NCBI RefSeq assembly: GCF_900090305.1
Contig: NZ_LT607751.1
Coordinates: 310,001-374,000 of the forward strand
Length of the DNA stretch: 64,000 nucleotides
DNA from: Micromonospora siamensis
GTDB lineage: Bacteria > Actinomycetota > Actinomycetes > Mycobacteriales > Micromonosporaceae
Reading direction: 5' to 3'
Made by a program: the position numbers and the translations under genes. Shown one piece after another: positions 44,865 to 57,452 of this stretch; position 1 is the stretch's first letter, and every line of letters starts with the position of its first letter. The notes under the pieces were generated by a model. That model searched no databases and had not been told where the DNA came from. It saw nothing but the letters and a program-made list of their open reading frames with translations.

Positions 44865-45443
44865 ATGCGAGCAACTCGCTTCGGCACCACTCTCGTCGCC
44901 CTGAGCACCGGCGCGGCCCTGTTCCTCGGCAGCACCGGAGCGGCCCAGGCCGCTCCGGTCAGCCAGAGCAAGGCCGCAGCTCCCGCTGCGGCACCGTCCG
45001 CGTCCGCGGTCAGCACGCCGGTCACCGGTAGCTTCACCGACACCCTCGGCGGCGTCGGCACCTTCGCCGGCACCTTCACGCCGACCCGGTTCGTCAGCCA
45101 GAACGGTCAGCTGGCCGCCGTCGGCACGCTTACCGGCACCCTGACCAACTCGGCCGGGACCTCGCTCGGCACGGTGACGGAGCTGATCACCGTGCCCGTG
45201 GCGAACATCGCCGGCACCTGCGACATCCTCAACCTGGACCTCGGGCCGCTGGACCTGAACCTGCTCGGCCTGCGGGTGCAGCTCAACGAGATCAACCTGG
45301 ACATCACCGCGGTGCAGGGTGCCGGCAACCTGCTCGGCAACCTGCTGTGCGCGGTCGCCGGCCTGCTCGACGGCCCTGGCGGCCTGAGCGGCGTCCTCAA
45401 CGGCGTCGTCGCCCTGCTCAACCGGATCCTCGGCGCCCTGTAA
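44865..45443 (+). CDS. Small secreted protein, function unknown
   Basis: 192 residues. A signal peptide (FGTTLVALSTGAALFLGSTGAAQA) is followed by an Ala/Pro/Ser stretch and a beta-rich domain (GSFTDTLGGVGTFAGTFTPTRF, AAVGTLTGTLTNSAGTSLG), then CDILNLDLGPLDLNLLGLRVQLNEINLDI and a hydrophobic Leu/Gly-rich end with a second Cys. Similar proteins of unknown function are common in actinomycetes. The sigma-B-like promoter suggests stress or morphology-linked expression. Confidence 0.75.
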   Translation: MRATRFGTTLVALSTGAALFLGSTGAAQAAPVSQSKAAAPAAAPSASAVSTPVTGSFTDTLGGVGTFAGTFTPTRFVSQNGQLAAVGTLTGTLTNSAGTSLGTVTELITVPVANIAGTCDILNLDLGPLDLNLLGLRVQLNEINLDITAVQGAGNLLGNLLCAVAGLLDGPGGLSGVLNGVVALLNRILGAL

Positions 45444-45463
45444 GCGCCTGAGCGGGAAAGCGT

Positions 45464-45489
45464 GGGGGCGGTCCGGAAGGGCCGCCCCC
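45464..45489. terminator. Bidirectional terminator
   Basis: 11-bp arms (GGGGGCGGTCC with GGGCCGCCCCC, one G-T pair) with a GGAA loop and a following TTT, between convergent genes. Confidence 0.75.
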
Positions 45490-45500
45490 CTTTCCGCGCG

Positions 45501-46133
45501 TCAGCACGTCGCCACCAGATCGGCGACCGCCGTCCGCTCCCACCGGCCGGCCACCCCGCGCAGCCCGGACAGGTGGTCGACGATGCGCTCCACCGGCCAG
45601 CCGTGCGCCTCGCGCAGCCCGGCGGCGAGCATCCCGAGGTAGGCCGGCGCGGGCGCGTTCCACTCGACGTCGCCGGCGTGGTGCGGCGCGGTGAAGGTGA
45701 GCATCGGCAGGCCGTCGCGGGTGCCGACCCGCAGCAGCGTCTCGTACCGGCCGGGGCCGAGGGTGGCCCGCCCGGTGGCGACCGCCGTGGCGACGCCCGC
45801 CAGGTCAGCCCCGGGCGAGCGGTACATCTCCTGCGCCGCGAGGTCGGCGAACTGCTCCGAGGTGAGCAGCCAGGCCCGGGCCGCCGCGGTGCCGGGCAGC
45901 TCCGGGTCGTAGAAGGCCATCCCGCCGGTCCAGGCCCGTGACTCCCCGGCGAAGTAGACCCCGCCGGGGACCAGCACCGCCGCCGAGCGGCGCGGTGGCC
46001 GGCCGTCCCGGCAACCGGGGTACGACCGCAGCCCGCCCATCGGCCGTCCACCGGTCAGGTAGCAGCCCAGCCGGGCGGCGGACATGTTGGAGCCGTACGC
46101 GACGTACCAGAGCGGCGGCATGCCGGCGCTCAC
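45501..46133 (-). CDS. Gamma-glutamylcyclotransferase-like protein
   Basis: 210 residues from a GTG overlapping the upstream stop. WYVAYGSNMSAARLGCYL is the substrate-binding YGSN loop of the GGCT fold, and AFYDPELPGTAAARAWLLTSEQFADL fits later strands. The characteristic catalytic Glu of true cyclotransferases is not obvious, so the activity is uncertain; such proteins are often misnamed histone deacetylases. Coupled to the phosphoesterase gene upstream. Confidence 0.68.
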   Translation of the reverse strand: MSAGMPPLWYVAYGSNMSAARLGCYLTGGRPMGGLRSYPGCRDGRPPRRSAAVLVPGGVYFAGESRAWTGGMAFYDPELPGTAAARAWLLTSEQFADLAAQEMYRSPGADLAGVATAVATGRATLGPGRYETLLRVGTRDGLPMLTFTAPHHAGDVEWNAPAPAYLGMLAAGLREAHGWPVERIVDHLSGLRGVAGRWERTAVADLVATC

Positions 46134-46936
46134 CAGCCGACGGTGAGCCCGGCGGCGTGACTGACCTGCACCAGGTGGGTGACGCAGCCGCCGTCGGCGA
46201 TCCGGTGCAGCAGGAACCCGCTCGGCTCGGCGACCCAGCCGGCCTGCTCGTCGGCGCCGAACGCCAGCGCCCCCTGCTTCCAGGTGCTCGGCGCGACGGT
46301 CAGCACGGTGCCGGCGAAGCCGGCCGTGACCGTCCGGTGCAGGTGGCCGGCGGCGATCCGGACCACGTGCGGGTGGCGGGCGACCACCTCGGCCAGCGCG
46401 TCGCCGTCGGCGAGCCCGATCGCGTCGGCGGCCGGGATGCCGACGGGGACCGGCGGGTGGTGCAGGCAGACCAGCGCGGGGACGTCGGGGCGACCGGCCA
46501 GCACCCCGTCCAGCCAGCCCAGCTGCTCGTCGCCGAGCCGCCCGCCGCCGTCCCCGCCGGGGGCCAGCGAGTCCAGCACCACGACGGTCGCCTCGGGATG
46601 GTCGACGTGGTAGTAGGCGGAGAAGCCGCCGCCGAGCCACGGGGTGCCGCCGAACGCGTCGAGCAGCGACTCGCGGTCGTCGTGGTTGCCGGGGACCAGG
46701 TGCACCGGCAGCGGGAACCTTCGGATGATCTCGCGCAGGGCCGCGTACTCGTCGGGTCGGCCGCTGCCGACCAGGTCGCCGGTGACGACGACGCAGTCCG
46801 GTCGCGGACGTTGGGCCAGCACCCGGCCCAGCGCGCGGTGCAGCCCGGCGGCCGGCTCGGCGGCCAGCGGGCCGGTGGTCACGTGCGGGTCGCTGAGCTG
46901 GGCGATGAGCACCGGGACCTCCCGCGGTCGGGTCAC
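46130..46936 (-). CDS. Class III phosphodiesterase-like metallophosphoesterase (CpdA-like)
   Basis: 268 residues. LIAQLSDPHVTTG, VVTGDLVGSG, VPGNHDDRE, CLHHPP and IAAGHLHRTV are the complete dinuclear metal motifs of CpdA/Rv0805-type enzymes that cleave cyclic nucleotides or related phosphodiesters. GTG at 46936 is chosen by alignment to family starts; GTG at 46942 is possible. It may counter the cyclase at 14932-18552, but this is inference. Its stop overlaps the GGCT-like gene. Confidence 0.82.
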   Translation of the reverse strand: MTRPREVPVLIAQLSDPHVTTGPLAAEPAAGLHRALGRVLAQRPRPDCVVVTGDLVGSGRPDEYAALREIIRRFPLPVHLVPGNHDDRESLLDAFGGTPWLGGGFSAYYHVDHPEATVVVLDSLAPGGDGGGRLGDEQLGWLDGVLAGRPDVPALVCLHHPPVPVGIPAADAIGLADGDALAEVVARHPHVVRIAAGHLHRTVTAGFAGTVLTVAPSTWKQGALAFGADEQAGWVAEPSGFLLHRIADGGCVTHLVQVSHAAGLTVGW

Positions 46937-47114
46937 CCACACGCTACCGCCCGGCATCGGCCTGCGGGACCCCACAGGCCGTGTCCACAGCCTGTGGATG
47001 GAACATGTGTACGAAGGCGCCGTGACGATCTTGACGGTGGGCGGAGGTGCCCCTCGCTGAGTACGCTTGATCTCGCCACCCGGCACCGGCCCGGGCCCTC
47101 CCACCAGGAACGAC

Positions 47115-48536
47115 GTGGATCACGAGCGAGTCATCCGAGACGTCACGGTCCGCCTGCCGATGGCGTCGACCGCCGTCGAGGCGTGCCAGTGGACCGTCAC
47201 CGCGCTGGCCCGCTACACCCCGGCCACCGTCTCCGTCCTGCTGCGCGTCCACGGTCGGCTGCGCTGCGTCGCCGCGACCGGCTCCTGGCAGGTCTTCTCC
47301 ACCGTGGCACCGGGTGACGGCATCGTCGGGCGGGTCTACCGCTCCAACCAGGGGGCCACCGTCGCCGACGTCACCGCCGACCCCGACTACCTCCCGGTAC
47401 GCCCCGACGTCACCGCCGAGCTGTGCGTACCGGTGCGGGACCCGGCGGGCCGGGCGATCGGCGTGCTCGACCTGCAGTGGAGCGGCGGGGCGGAGCTGGA
47501 CCGCTGGCGGGAGACCGCCGAGCGGCTGGCCGACCGGCTGGGCGCCCGGATCGTGGCGCTCGGCGGCACACCGCCGGAGAGCCGCAGCGAGAAGCTGCTC
47601 CGGCACGCCGCCGCCCTGACCGCCGCCCCCGACCAGTGGCAACTGCTGACCGAGGCGATCGGCGCGGCCCGGGACGTCTCCGGCCTCTCCGCCGCCGTGC
47701 TGGTCCTCGCCGGCCGGAACGGGCCCCGGGTGAGCGGGCCGACCGACGCGCCGGGCGAGCTGGAGAGCCGGGTCCGGGCCGAGCTGACCGAGGCCGGGCC
47801 GGACGCGCTGGGCGGGATGATCGCCCGAGCCCACCGGCACGGCTCCGGCTACACCCTCGGCGAGTCCGGCCACCGCCCCACCGGGGAGTACGAGCCGCTC
47901 AGCCGGGCCGGCGTACGCACCCTGATGGCGGTGCCGGTCGGCACGCCCGACGCCGGTGGGGTGCTGCTGGTCGCCGACGAGCGGCTGCTGCGCCCCGACC
48001 CGACCACGGTCAACCTGATGGAGCTGCTCGCCGGGCAGGCGTGGACCTGCCTGGACCGGCTGCGTACGCTTGCCCGGCTCCGCGAGCAGGCCAGCTCCGA
48101 CCCGCTGACCGGGCTGCGGCACACCGGCCCGTTCGGCCAGCGGATCGCGGCGGCCACGCCGGGGCGTACCGCCCTGCTCGCCATCGACGTGGACGGCTTC
48201 AAGGACGTCAACGACACGTACGGCCACCAGGCCGGTGACCGGCTGCTGGTCGGGCTGGCCCGGGCTCTGGAGGGGGCGCTGCGCCAGGGCGACGAGCTGT
48301 ACCGGATCGGCGGCGACGAGTTCGTCGCGGTGATCGAGGTGAGCCGCCCCGACGAGGCGGTCCGGATCGCCGAGCGCCTCACCGAGGCCGCCCGCGGCAT
48401 CGGCCGGACGATCAGTGTCGGCGTGGCCCTGGCCCAGCCCGGTGAGGCCCCGGATCGTGCCCTCACCCGCGCCGACCAGGCCCTCTACGCGGTGAAGCGG
48501 CAGGGCCGCGACGGCGTGCGCCTGGCCGCCGCCTGA
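47115..48536 (+). CDS. GAF-GGDEF diguanylate cyclase
   Basis: 473 residues; GTG with AGGA upstream. Two GAF-like sensory regions (about 10-160 and 175-310) precede a GGDEF domain with an intact GGDEF at 399-403 and the inhibitory I-site RQGD at 390-393, so it should make c-di-GMP and be product-inhibited. LLAIDVDGFKDVNDTYGHQAGD is also conserved. There is no EAL domain. The GAF regions may sense a small ligand or redox change. Soluble: no membrane segment. Confidence 0.88.
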   Translation: MDHERVIRDVTVRLPMASTAVEACQWTVTALARYTPATVSVLLRVHGRLRCVAATGSWQVFSTVAPGDGIVGRVYRSNQGATVADVTADPDYLPVRPDVTAELCVPVRDPAGRAIGVLDLQWSGGAELDRWRETAERLADRLGARIVALGGTPPESRSEKLLRHAAALTAAPDQWQLLTEAIGAARDVSGLSAAVLVLAGRNGPRVSGPTDAPGELESRVRAELTEAGPDALGGMIARAHRHGSGYTLGESGHRPTGEYEPLSRAGVRTLMAVPVGTPDAGGVLLVADERLLRPDPTTVNLMELLAGQAWTCLDRLRTLARLREQASSDPLTGLRHTGPFGQRIAAATPGRTALLAIDVDGFKDVNDTYGHQAGDRLLVGLARALEGALRQGDELYRIGGDEFVAVIEVSRPDEAVRIAERLTEAARGIGRTISVGVALAQPGEAPDRALTRADQALYAVKRQGRDGVRLAAA

Positions 48537-48540
48537 CCCC

Positions 48541-49011
48541 CTACAGCAGCTTGCGCATCTGGACCCGGGTCACCTCGAAGCCCATCTCCTCGTAGAGCGC
48601 CCGCGCGCCGAGGTTGTTGCCGAAGACGCTCAGCCCGATCGATCTGACCCCGCGTTCGCGGCAGATCCGCTCGACCGCCTGCATGATCATCCGGCCGTAT
48701 CCCTTCCGCCGCAGGTCGGGGCGCACCTCGAAGTCGTAGCCGAAGGCGTGCGTGCCGTCCGACTTCTCGTCGAGGTGCAGCCAGACCATGCCGACCTCGT
48801 CGTCGGCGTCGTACGCCGTCCAGAGGTGGTGACCGGCGCTGGCCAGCCCGTCCGGGAGCAGCTGCCGGTAGTCCTCACGGGCCTTCTCCCGCGCCTCGGG
48901 CAGCGGCATCACGCCGGCAGCGGCGATGTTCTGCGCGTAGTCGGCCTCCGCGCTCTCGCGGTAGCGCGCGTACTGCTGGTCCGTCATCGGTACGAGTCTC
49001 AGCGTCGGCAC
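48541..49011 (-). CDS. GNAT acetyltransferase
   Basis: 156 residues from GTG 6 bases after TATGGT, so probably leaderless. The acetyl-CoA motif is VRPDLRRKGYGRMIMQAVERICRERGV (R/Q-x-x-G-x-G/A as RRKGYG), followed by GLSVFGNNLGARALYEEMGFEV. A separate N-terminal half (MTDQQYARYRESAEADYAQNIAAAG) is typical of YesJ-like members. Substrate unknown. Ends 4 bases from the convergent diguanylate cyclase. Confidence 0.85.
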   Translation of the reverse strand: MPTLRLVPMTDQQYARYRESAEADYAQNIAAAGVMPLPEAREKAREDYRQLLPDGLASAGHHLWTAYDADDEVGMVWLHLDEKSDGTHAFGYDFEVRPDLRRKGYGRMIMQAVERICRERGVRSIGLSVFGNNLGARALYEEMGFEVTRVQMRKLL

Positions 49012-49072
49012 CCGGCCACCATATGTCCGGCGGGGGTCGTGCCGCTGCCCGCGATCCCAGCGGCGGGGCCGG

Positions 49073-50134
49073 TCAGGAGCGGGTGAGTTCCCTGGCGAGG
49101 AGTTCGGCGATCTGGGCGGTGTTCAGGGCGGCCCCCTTGCGCAGGTTGTCACCCGTCACGAAGAGGTCCAGGGCGCGCGGATCGTCGACGGCGCGGCGGA
49201 TCCGGCCGACCCAGGAGGGGTCGGTGCCGACCGCGTCGATCGGCATCGGGAACTCGCCGGACGCCGGGTCGTCGACCAGGATCACGCCGGGGGCGTTGCG
49301 CAGCGCCTCGCGGGCCCCCTCAGCGTCGACCTCGGTGCCGAAGACGGCGTGCACGGCCACCGAGTGGCCGGTCACCACCGGCACCCGTACGCAGGTGGCG
49401 GAGACCTTGAGGTCGGGCAGGCCGAGGATCTTGCGCGACTCGTTGCGCATCTTCAGCTCCTCGGAGGACCACCCGCCGTCGGCCAGCGACCCGGCCCAGG
49501 GCACCACGTTGAGCGCCAGCGGGGCCGGGAACGGGCCGAGCTCGTCGCCGACCGCCTGCCGCACGTCACCCGGGCGGGAGCCGAGCGCCCGATCCCCGGC
49601 GATCTTGCCGAGCTGGGCGTGCAGGGTGTCCACGCCGGCCTGACCCGCCCCCGAGACCGCCTGGTACGAGGCGAGGACCAGCTCGCGCAGGCCGTACTCG
49701 CGGTGCAGGGGCGCGATCGCGACGATCATCGCCAGGGTGGTGCAGTTGGCGTTGGCGACGATCCCCCGGGGCCGGTTGCGCACCTGCTCCGGGTTGATCT
49801 CGGGAACCACCAGCGGCACGTCGCGGTCCATCCGGAACGCCCCGGAGTTGTCCACCGCCACCGCGCCCCGGCTCACCGCGATCGGCGCCCACTCGGCGGA
49901 GACCGCGTCGGGCACGTCGAACATCGCGACGTCGACGCCGTCGAACGCCTCGGCGGTGAGCGCCTGGACGGTCAGCTCCTCGCCCCGGCAGAGCACCTTG
50001 CGCCCGACCGAGCGTTCCGAGGCGAGCAGCCGGATCTCGCCCCAGACGTTGCGCCGGGCGGAGAGGATCTGGCACATCACCGTGCCGACGGCACCGGTCG
50101 CCCCGACCACGGCGAGGGTGGGCAGCCGTGCCAT
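49073..50134 (-). CDS. asd: Aspartate-semialdehyde dehydrogenase
   Basis: 353 residues, the usual Asd length. [16 protein letters not shown] binds [16 protein letters not shown] carries the catalytic Cys131, and [13 protein letters not shown] holds the substrate His. It reduces aspartyl phosphate made by the kinase encoded 5 bases upstream, the second step toward lysine, threonine, methionine and diaminopimelate. Its ATG has no clear ribosome-binding site, so translation probably depends on ribosomes finishing ask. Confidence 0.93.
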   Translation of the reverse strand: MARLPTLAVVGATGAVGTVMCQILSARRNVWGEIRLLASERSVGRKVLCRGEELTVQALTAEAFDGVDVAMFDVPDAVSAEWAPIAVSRGAVAVDNSGAFRMDRDVPLVVPEINPEQVRNRPRGIVANANCTTLAMIVAIAPLHREYGLRELVLASYQAVSGAGQAGVDTLHAQLGKIAGDRALGSRPGDVRQAVGDELGPFPAPLALNVVPWAGSLADGGWSSEELKMRNESRKILGLPDLKVSATCVRVPVVTGHSVAVHAVFGTEVDAEGAREALRNAPGVILVDDPASGEFPMPIDAVGTDPSWVGRIRRAVDDPRALDLFVTGDNLRKGAALNTAQIAELLARELTRS

Positions 50135-50139
50135 CCCCG

Positions 50140-51405
<1,266 letters not shown>

Positions 51406-51675
51406 GACGGTGCACTCCCTCCCGGCGTCCCTGAGCGTGCCGACGCCGCCGGGATCCGGTCCGGCGGCGCGTGTCAGACCCTGCCAGGGTATCGGGCCCG
51501 CTCCGGCGCCGGGTCGGGTGATCCCACCATCCGGCCTGCCCAGGGCCGCCCAGGGTCGGCGGCCAGGCCGTCCCACCAGGGCCGCGAGGGGGTACGCCGG
51601 CCGCGCGCGACGGCCGCGACACGCCGGTCGGAACGGGCACCCCCGCGCGCGCCGACGGCACCGCAGAATGACCCC

Positions 51676-52449
51676 GTGCATGCCCAACTCCGCGCGGCCC
51701 GCCGGCTGACCGCCCCGCTCGCGCTTCTGCTCCCGGCGCTGCTCGCCGCCTGTTCCGCAGACCCTCCCGCCGAACCACCGGCGAGCGAGGAGCCGGCCCC
51801 CGCGTCGATCGACACGGCCCGGGACCGGCTGGTCGCGCTCGCCGCGGCGGCCCGGGACCGGCACCTCACCGCGACGTACACGCTGAGCGGGGCCGACGGC
51901 GGGGACCGGACGATCGCGGTGACCACCGCGAACGACGGGACCTGGCGGGTGGACGTCCCGGGCGGGGCGGGCGGCGGCACGATCGACGTCTCGGTCGCGG
52001 CCACCGCCGACGGGCTGTTCCAGTGCGCGCTGCCCTCCGCCGGCCATCCCGAGGGGGCGGGCTGCGTCCGGATCGGGGACCCGGGCGACCGGGTTCCGGC
52101 ACCGGTCGACCCGCGCGTCCAGCACCCGTTCACCGACTGGCCGAAGGTGCTCACCGACCGGCAGGCCCCGCTGGCCGTGTCGACGGCGAAGGCGCCGGCC
52201 GGAGTGAGCGGGACCTGCTTCTCCGTCGACACGACGTCGGCCTCGCTCGACGCGCCGCTGGACGTGGGCATCTACTGCTACGAGCCGGACGGGACGCTGA
52301 CCCTGCTGCGCAGTGCGCTGGGCACCCTCCGGCTGGCCGGGCCACCGGCGCCCGGGCCGGCCACCGTCGCCCTGGCCGGGCCGGTGGTGCCGAGCGGCCC
52401 GTGGGAGACCGGGGCACCGCCGGCCGCGGGGCCGACGACAACGCCCTGA
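51676..52449 (+). CDS. Lipoprotein of unknown function
   Basis: 257 residues from GTG, 6 bases after CAGAAT. A lipoprotein signal ends in LLAAC (Cys near residue 25), then a Pro/Glu-rich linker and a beta-rich extracellular domain with two Cys pairs ([32 protein letters not shown]). The domain resembles the lumenal domains of LppX/LprG-like or DUF-type actinomycete lipoproteins in length only. Divergent from lysC, no operon partner. Confidence 0.7.
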   Translation: MHAQLRAARRLTAPLALLLPALLAACSADPPAEPPASEEPAPASIDTARDRLVALAAAARDRHLTATYTLSGADGGDRTIAVTTANDGTWRVDVPGGAGGGTIDVSVAATADGLFQCALPSAGHPEGAGCVRIGDPGDRVPAPVDPRVQHPFTDWPKVLTDRQAPLAVSTAKAPAGVSGTCFSVDTTSASLDAPLDVGIYCYEPDGTLTLLRSALGTLRLAGPPAPGPATVALAGPVVPSGPWETGAPPAAGPTTTP

Positions 52450-52532
52450 CCAGGGCCGGGTTACGGGTGCCGTTGCCCACATTCCCCAACCCCGACCGAG
52501 GTGGCGAAACGCCCATACGGGACGCTTCTCCT

Positions 52533-53063
52533 ATGTCGGACCTCCACCCACTGCTCGCCTTCCGCTGGAGCCCACGGGCCTTCGACCCCCAGGACCGGCT
52601 GGCCGACCAGGAGGTGGACTCGCTGCTGGAGGCCGCCCGCTGGGCCCCCTCGGCGGGCAACGCCCAGCCGTGGCGGTTCGCCCTCGGGCACCGGCAGGAC
52701 GAGGCCTGGAAGCGGATCCTGGTCGCCCTCCCCGACGACGACCAGCGCTGGGCCCGGCACGCCTCCGCCCTGCTGCTCGGGGCACACCGCGGCGACGACC
52801 CGGAACGGGCCGCGTACGACCTGGGCCAGGCGGTGGCCCACCTGACCGTCCAGGCCACCGCCCTCGGCCTGCACGTCCGCCAGGTCAGCCGGTTCGACCG
52901 CGACGGGATCGCCGTCGAGCTGGACCTGCCCGCCGACGTACGGCCGGCGGTGGTGGCCGCCGTCGGCCGGCTCGGCGACCCGTACGCCCTCCCGCCCGAC
53001 CTGCTGACCCTGGAGACCGGCCTGCGTCGCCGCCGCCCCCTGCCGGAGCTGCTGCTCTCCTGA
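52533..53063 (+). CDS. Nitroreductase family protein
   Basis: 176 residues from ATG, 6 bases after GACGCT. FRWSPRAFDPQDRLADQEVDSLLEAARWAPSAGNAQPWRF is the FMN-binding start of the family (R, S and N contacts), and GQAVAHLTVQATALGLHVRQV is the dimer helix. It is a compact member likely to use FMN and NAD(P)H on small aromatic or quinone substrates. It lacks the extended C-terminal arm of NfsB. Confidence 0.85.
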   Translation: MSDLHPLLAFRWSPRAFDPQDRLADQEVDSLLEAARWAPSAGNAQPWRFALGHRQDEAWKRILVALPDDDQRWARHASALLLGAHRGDDPERAAYDLGQAVAHLTVQATALGLHVRQVSRFDRDGIAVELDLPADVRPAVVAAVGRLGDPYALPPDLLTLETGLRRRRPLPELLLS

Positions 53064-53094
53064 GGAACCACCGGTCCGGCGGGGTGGCGCCGAC

Positions 53095-54090
53095 TCACTC
53101 GCCCCGGGCGGCCCGCAGGAGGACCGTCGCGGCCTCCGTGTTGCGGTAGAAGACGTAGCGACCACGCCGGGTGCGGACGACCAGCCCGGCGGCGTGCAGG
53201 GCCGCCAGGTGCTGGGAGACGCTCCCGCCGGACAGGCCGGTACGCCGGGCCAGGTCGGTGGTGGTGGCCGGCGAGTCGAGCAGGTGCAGCAGCGCCGCCC
53301 GGCCGGACCCGACCACCCGGGCCAACGGGTCCCCGGGCGGCGCGGGTGACCGCTCCCAGAGCGTGCCGACCGCCCGGACCGGGTACGTCCCGGCGGGCAT
53401 CGACTCCTCCAGCAGGTTCCACAGCACCCGCCCGCCGTGGAAGACCCCGGGGTTGAGCGTCAGTCCGCGCCCACCCAGGTCGAAGTCCCGCTCGAACGGG
53501 TCGTCGCTGACCACCCGGTCACCGAGCCAGCGCAGGCTCGGGTGGAGCTGGTCGAGGACCCGGCCGGCACCACCCTCGGCGAGCTGCACGGCCCGGTGCG
53601 CGACGTCGGCCTCGAGCAGCGCCCGCAGGCGCGGCCAGTCAGGCATGATCGCCTCGTCGTGCCACGCGCGGAGCGCGTCGACGAGGCTCGGCAGCAGCTC
53701 ACGCGGCTCGGCCAGCAGGGCCTGCCCGAACCCCGACAGCGGAGCCCTCGGGGTGGTGGACAACAGATCCCGCACCACGACCTCGGGCGGGGTGGCGCCG
53801 ATCTGGTCGAGCTGCTCCTCCAGGGTCACGTCCGGGTGGACCGCCGCCGGGGTGAGGAAGTCGGGCAGCCAACGGCGGGGCCGGGCCAACTCCCGCAGCG
53901 GCCGGATCCGGGCGGCGACCTCGGGGCGGCGGGCGATCACCCGGGCCCGGTCGGTCCAGGACAGGTGCACGGCGTGCCGGACCGGGTTGTCGAGCACCCA
54001 GAGACTGGAGACGGTCTCCCACACCGGCGAGACGGCGAACCGCAGGCCCGCCACGTCGGCGGACTCGAACCGCAACTCGGACACCCGCAC
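53095..54090 (-). CDS. DUF5937/ArsR-type regulator
   Basis: 331 residues from GTG. An N-terminal domain of about 240 residues (ADVAGLRFAVSPVWETVSSLWVL) is the DUF5937 ligand-like domain, and a C-terminal ArsR winged helix (LLDSPATTTDLARRTGLSGGSVSQHLAALHAAGLVVRTRRGRYVFYRN) binds DNA. Such regulators are common beside MFS genes in actinomycetes. It is divergent from the MFS gene at 54158. The 67-base gap holds a TAGGCT box and a near-palindromic AGCAATTTAGGCT at 54108-54120, a possible shared operator. Confidence 0.85.
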   Translation of the reverse strand: MRVSELRFESADVAGLRFAVSPVWETVSSLWVLDNPVRHAVHLSWTDRARVIARRPEVAARIRPLRELARPRRWLPDFLTPAAVHPDVTLEEQLDQIGATPPEVVVRDLLSTTPRAPLSGFGQALLAEPRELLPSLVDALRAWHDEAIMPDWPRLRALLEADVAHRAVQLAEGGAGRVLDQLHPSLRWLGDRVVSDDPFERDFDLGGRGLTLNPGVFHGGRVLWNLLEESMPAGTYPVRAVGTLWERSPAPPGDPLARVVGSGRAALLHLLDSPATTTDLARRTGLSGGSVSQHLAALHAAGLVVRTRRGRYVFYRNTEAATVLLRAARGE

Positions 54091-54157
54091 CCCCGTGGAT
54101 TCGGCTCAGCCTAAATTGCTCGACCCGTTGGTGGGGGGCACGGTTGGCTGACCGGTC

Positions 54158-55432
54158 ATGGGGGCCAGAGACACCATCCGCACCGCCGTCCGGGACGTCG
54201 TACCGCCCGCCGGCCTGATCCGCGCCCTGGCCGTGCAGGCCATGGTGTACGCCGTCGGCAGCGGTCTGTTCCACGCCGGGAGCGCGGTCTTCTTCACCCG
54301 GGCGTTGGGGCTCAGCGCGGCCCAGGTCGGCCTGGGCCTGTCGGTCTCGGCGGGCGTCTCGCTGCTCGGCACGGTGCCGCTGGGCGCGCTCACCGACCGG
54401 TACGGCCCGCAGCGGGTCTGGCTGGTCGGGCTGGTGCTGGAGGCGGCGCTCTTCGCCACCTACCCCGCGGTGGGGGGCTTCGTCGGATTCCTCGCCGTGG
54501 TCGTCGCGCTGGCCTTGGTGGACGCGGCGGGCGGGGTGGCCCGGCAGGTCTACTCGATCAACGCGTTGGCCCCGGCCGACCGGGTCACCGCGATGGCCTA
54601 CCAGCGGTCCCTGCTGAACGTCGGGTTCGGGCTGGGCGCGGTGATCAGCGGCCTGGTGCTGGCGGTGGACACGATGGCGGCGTACCGGGGGATGGTCTGG
54701 TTCATCGCCACGGTGTTCCTGGTGACCGCGATCTTCGTACGGCGGCTGCCCCGGCTCCACGAGGTGCAGCGGCCAGCGGAACCGATGAGCCGGTTCACTG
54801 TGCTGCGGGACCGTCCGTTCATGACCGTTTCCCTGCTCAGCGGGCTGCTCACGGCCCACCAGACGCTCTACCTGACGGTGATGCCGCTGTGGATCCTGAC
54901 CCACACCGACGCCCCGAAGGCTCTCATCGCCGGTCTGGTGCTGCTCAACACGGTCCTGATCGTGCTGCTCCAGGTACGCGCCAGCCGGGGTGCGGACAGT
55001 GCGCCGGGGGCCGCCCGGGCGTCCCGCCGGGGTGCCCTGCTGATCGCCCTGTTCTGCCTGGTCCTGCCGATCTCCGGGGTGACTCGAGGCGGGCTCACGG
55101 TGGTGGTGCTGGTGGCCGCCGCGACGCTGCTCATCCTGGCCGAGCTGATCGAGTCGGCGGGTGCCTGGGGGCTGACGGCCACTCTGCCGCCGGCCGCCCA
55201 GCGAGGCGCGTACGTGGGGGCGCTCCGGCTCGGCTCGCAGGTGCAGTTCCTGATCGCCCCGGCAGGCCTGACCGCGCTCGGTGTGACCACGGGCGGCTGG
55301 GGCTGGTACCCGATGGCGGCGATCTTCGCGCTGGTCGGGCTGGCGATCGCGCCGGCGGTGGCGTGGACCGGGCGGACCCGGCGCCTGGGTACGCCGAGCC
55401 CGGAACCCGAGACGGTGACTCCGGTCCCATAG
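54158..55432 (+). CDS. MFS transporter
   Basis: 424 residues with about 12 helices. GALTDRYGPQRVWLVGLVLEAALFATYP is the loop 2-3 motif. VLRDRPFMTVSLLSGLL starts the second half. It has the same general layout as the exporter at 41253-42527 but is divergent in sequence. Its probable regulator is the DUF5937 gene divergent from it. Substrate unknown. Confidence 0.82.
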   Translation: MGARDTIRTAVRDVVPPAGLIRALAVQAMVYAVGSGLFHAGSAVFFTRALGLSAAQVGLGLSVSAGVSLLGTVPLGALTDRYGPQRVWLVGLVLEAALFATYPAVGGFVGFLAVVVALALVDAAGGVARQVYSINALAPADRVTAMAYQRSLLNVGFGLGAVISGLVLAVDTMAAYRGMVWFIATVFLVTAIFVRRLPRLHEVQRPAEPMSRFTVLRDRPFMTVSLLSGLLTAHQTLYLTVMPLWILTHTDAPKALIAGLVLLNTVLIVLLQVRASRGADSAPGAARASRRGALLIALFCLVLPISGVTRGGLTVVVLVAAATLLILAELIESAGAWGLTATLPPAAQRGAYVGALRLGSQVQFLIAPAGLTALGVTTGGWGWYPMAAIFALVGLAIAPAVAWTGRTRRLGTPSPEPETVTPVP

Positions 55433-55444
55433 TCCGGACGCGCC

Positions 55445-55473
55445 TTACCAACCCTGATCCCAGCACGTAGGGT
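55445..55473 (+). promoter_or_regulatory. leuA promoter
   Basis: TTACCA (55445-55450), 17-bp spacer, TAGGGT (55468-55473). Transcription would start about 55480, only 2-3 bases before the leader peptide ATG. Confidence 0.5.
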
Positions 55474-55482
55474 GACCCTGAC

Positions 55483-55511
55483 ATGTGGCGGGCGTACCTT
55501 CTCCTTGGTCG

Positions 55512-55527
<16 letters not shown>
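55483..55527 (+). CDS. leuA leader peptide
   Basis: 14 codons, MWRAYLLLGRRDEA, then TGA. Three Leu codons in a row read CTT CTC CTT; CTT is a rare codon here. The stop lies in the loop of a GC-rich hairpin. This is the form expected of a leucine attenuator before leuA in actinobacteria: slow decoding at low leucyl-tRNA would alter folding of the leader. Confidence 0.75.
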
Positions 55528-57417
<1,890 letters not shown>

Positions 57418-57424
57418 GGACGCA

Positions 57425-57452
57425 AGGAGGGGCCCTGTTCGGGGCCCCTCCT
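57425..57452. terminator. Bidirectional terminator after leuA
   Basis: Perfect 11-bp arms (AGGAGGGGCCC and complement) with a 6-base loop. The right arm touches the stop codon of the convergent MFS gene. Confidence 0.78.

Noticed and set aside
51406..51675. Lysine riboswitch upstream of lysC
   Set aside because: No conserved L-box core could be found; only GC-rich sequence and a TACCCT promoter box near 51490 on the minus strand.
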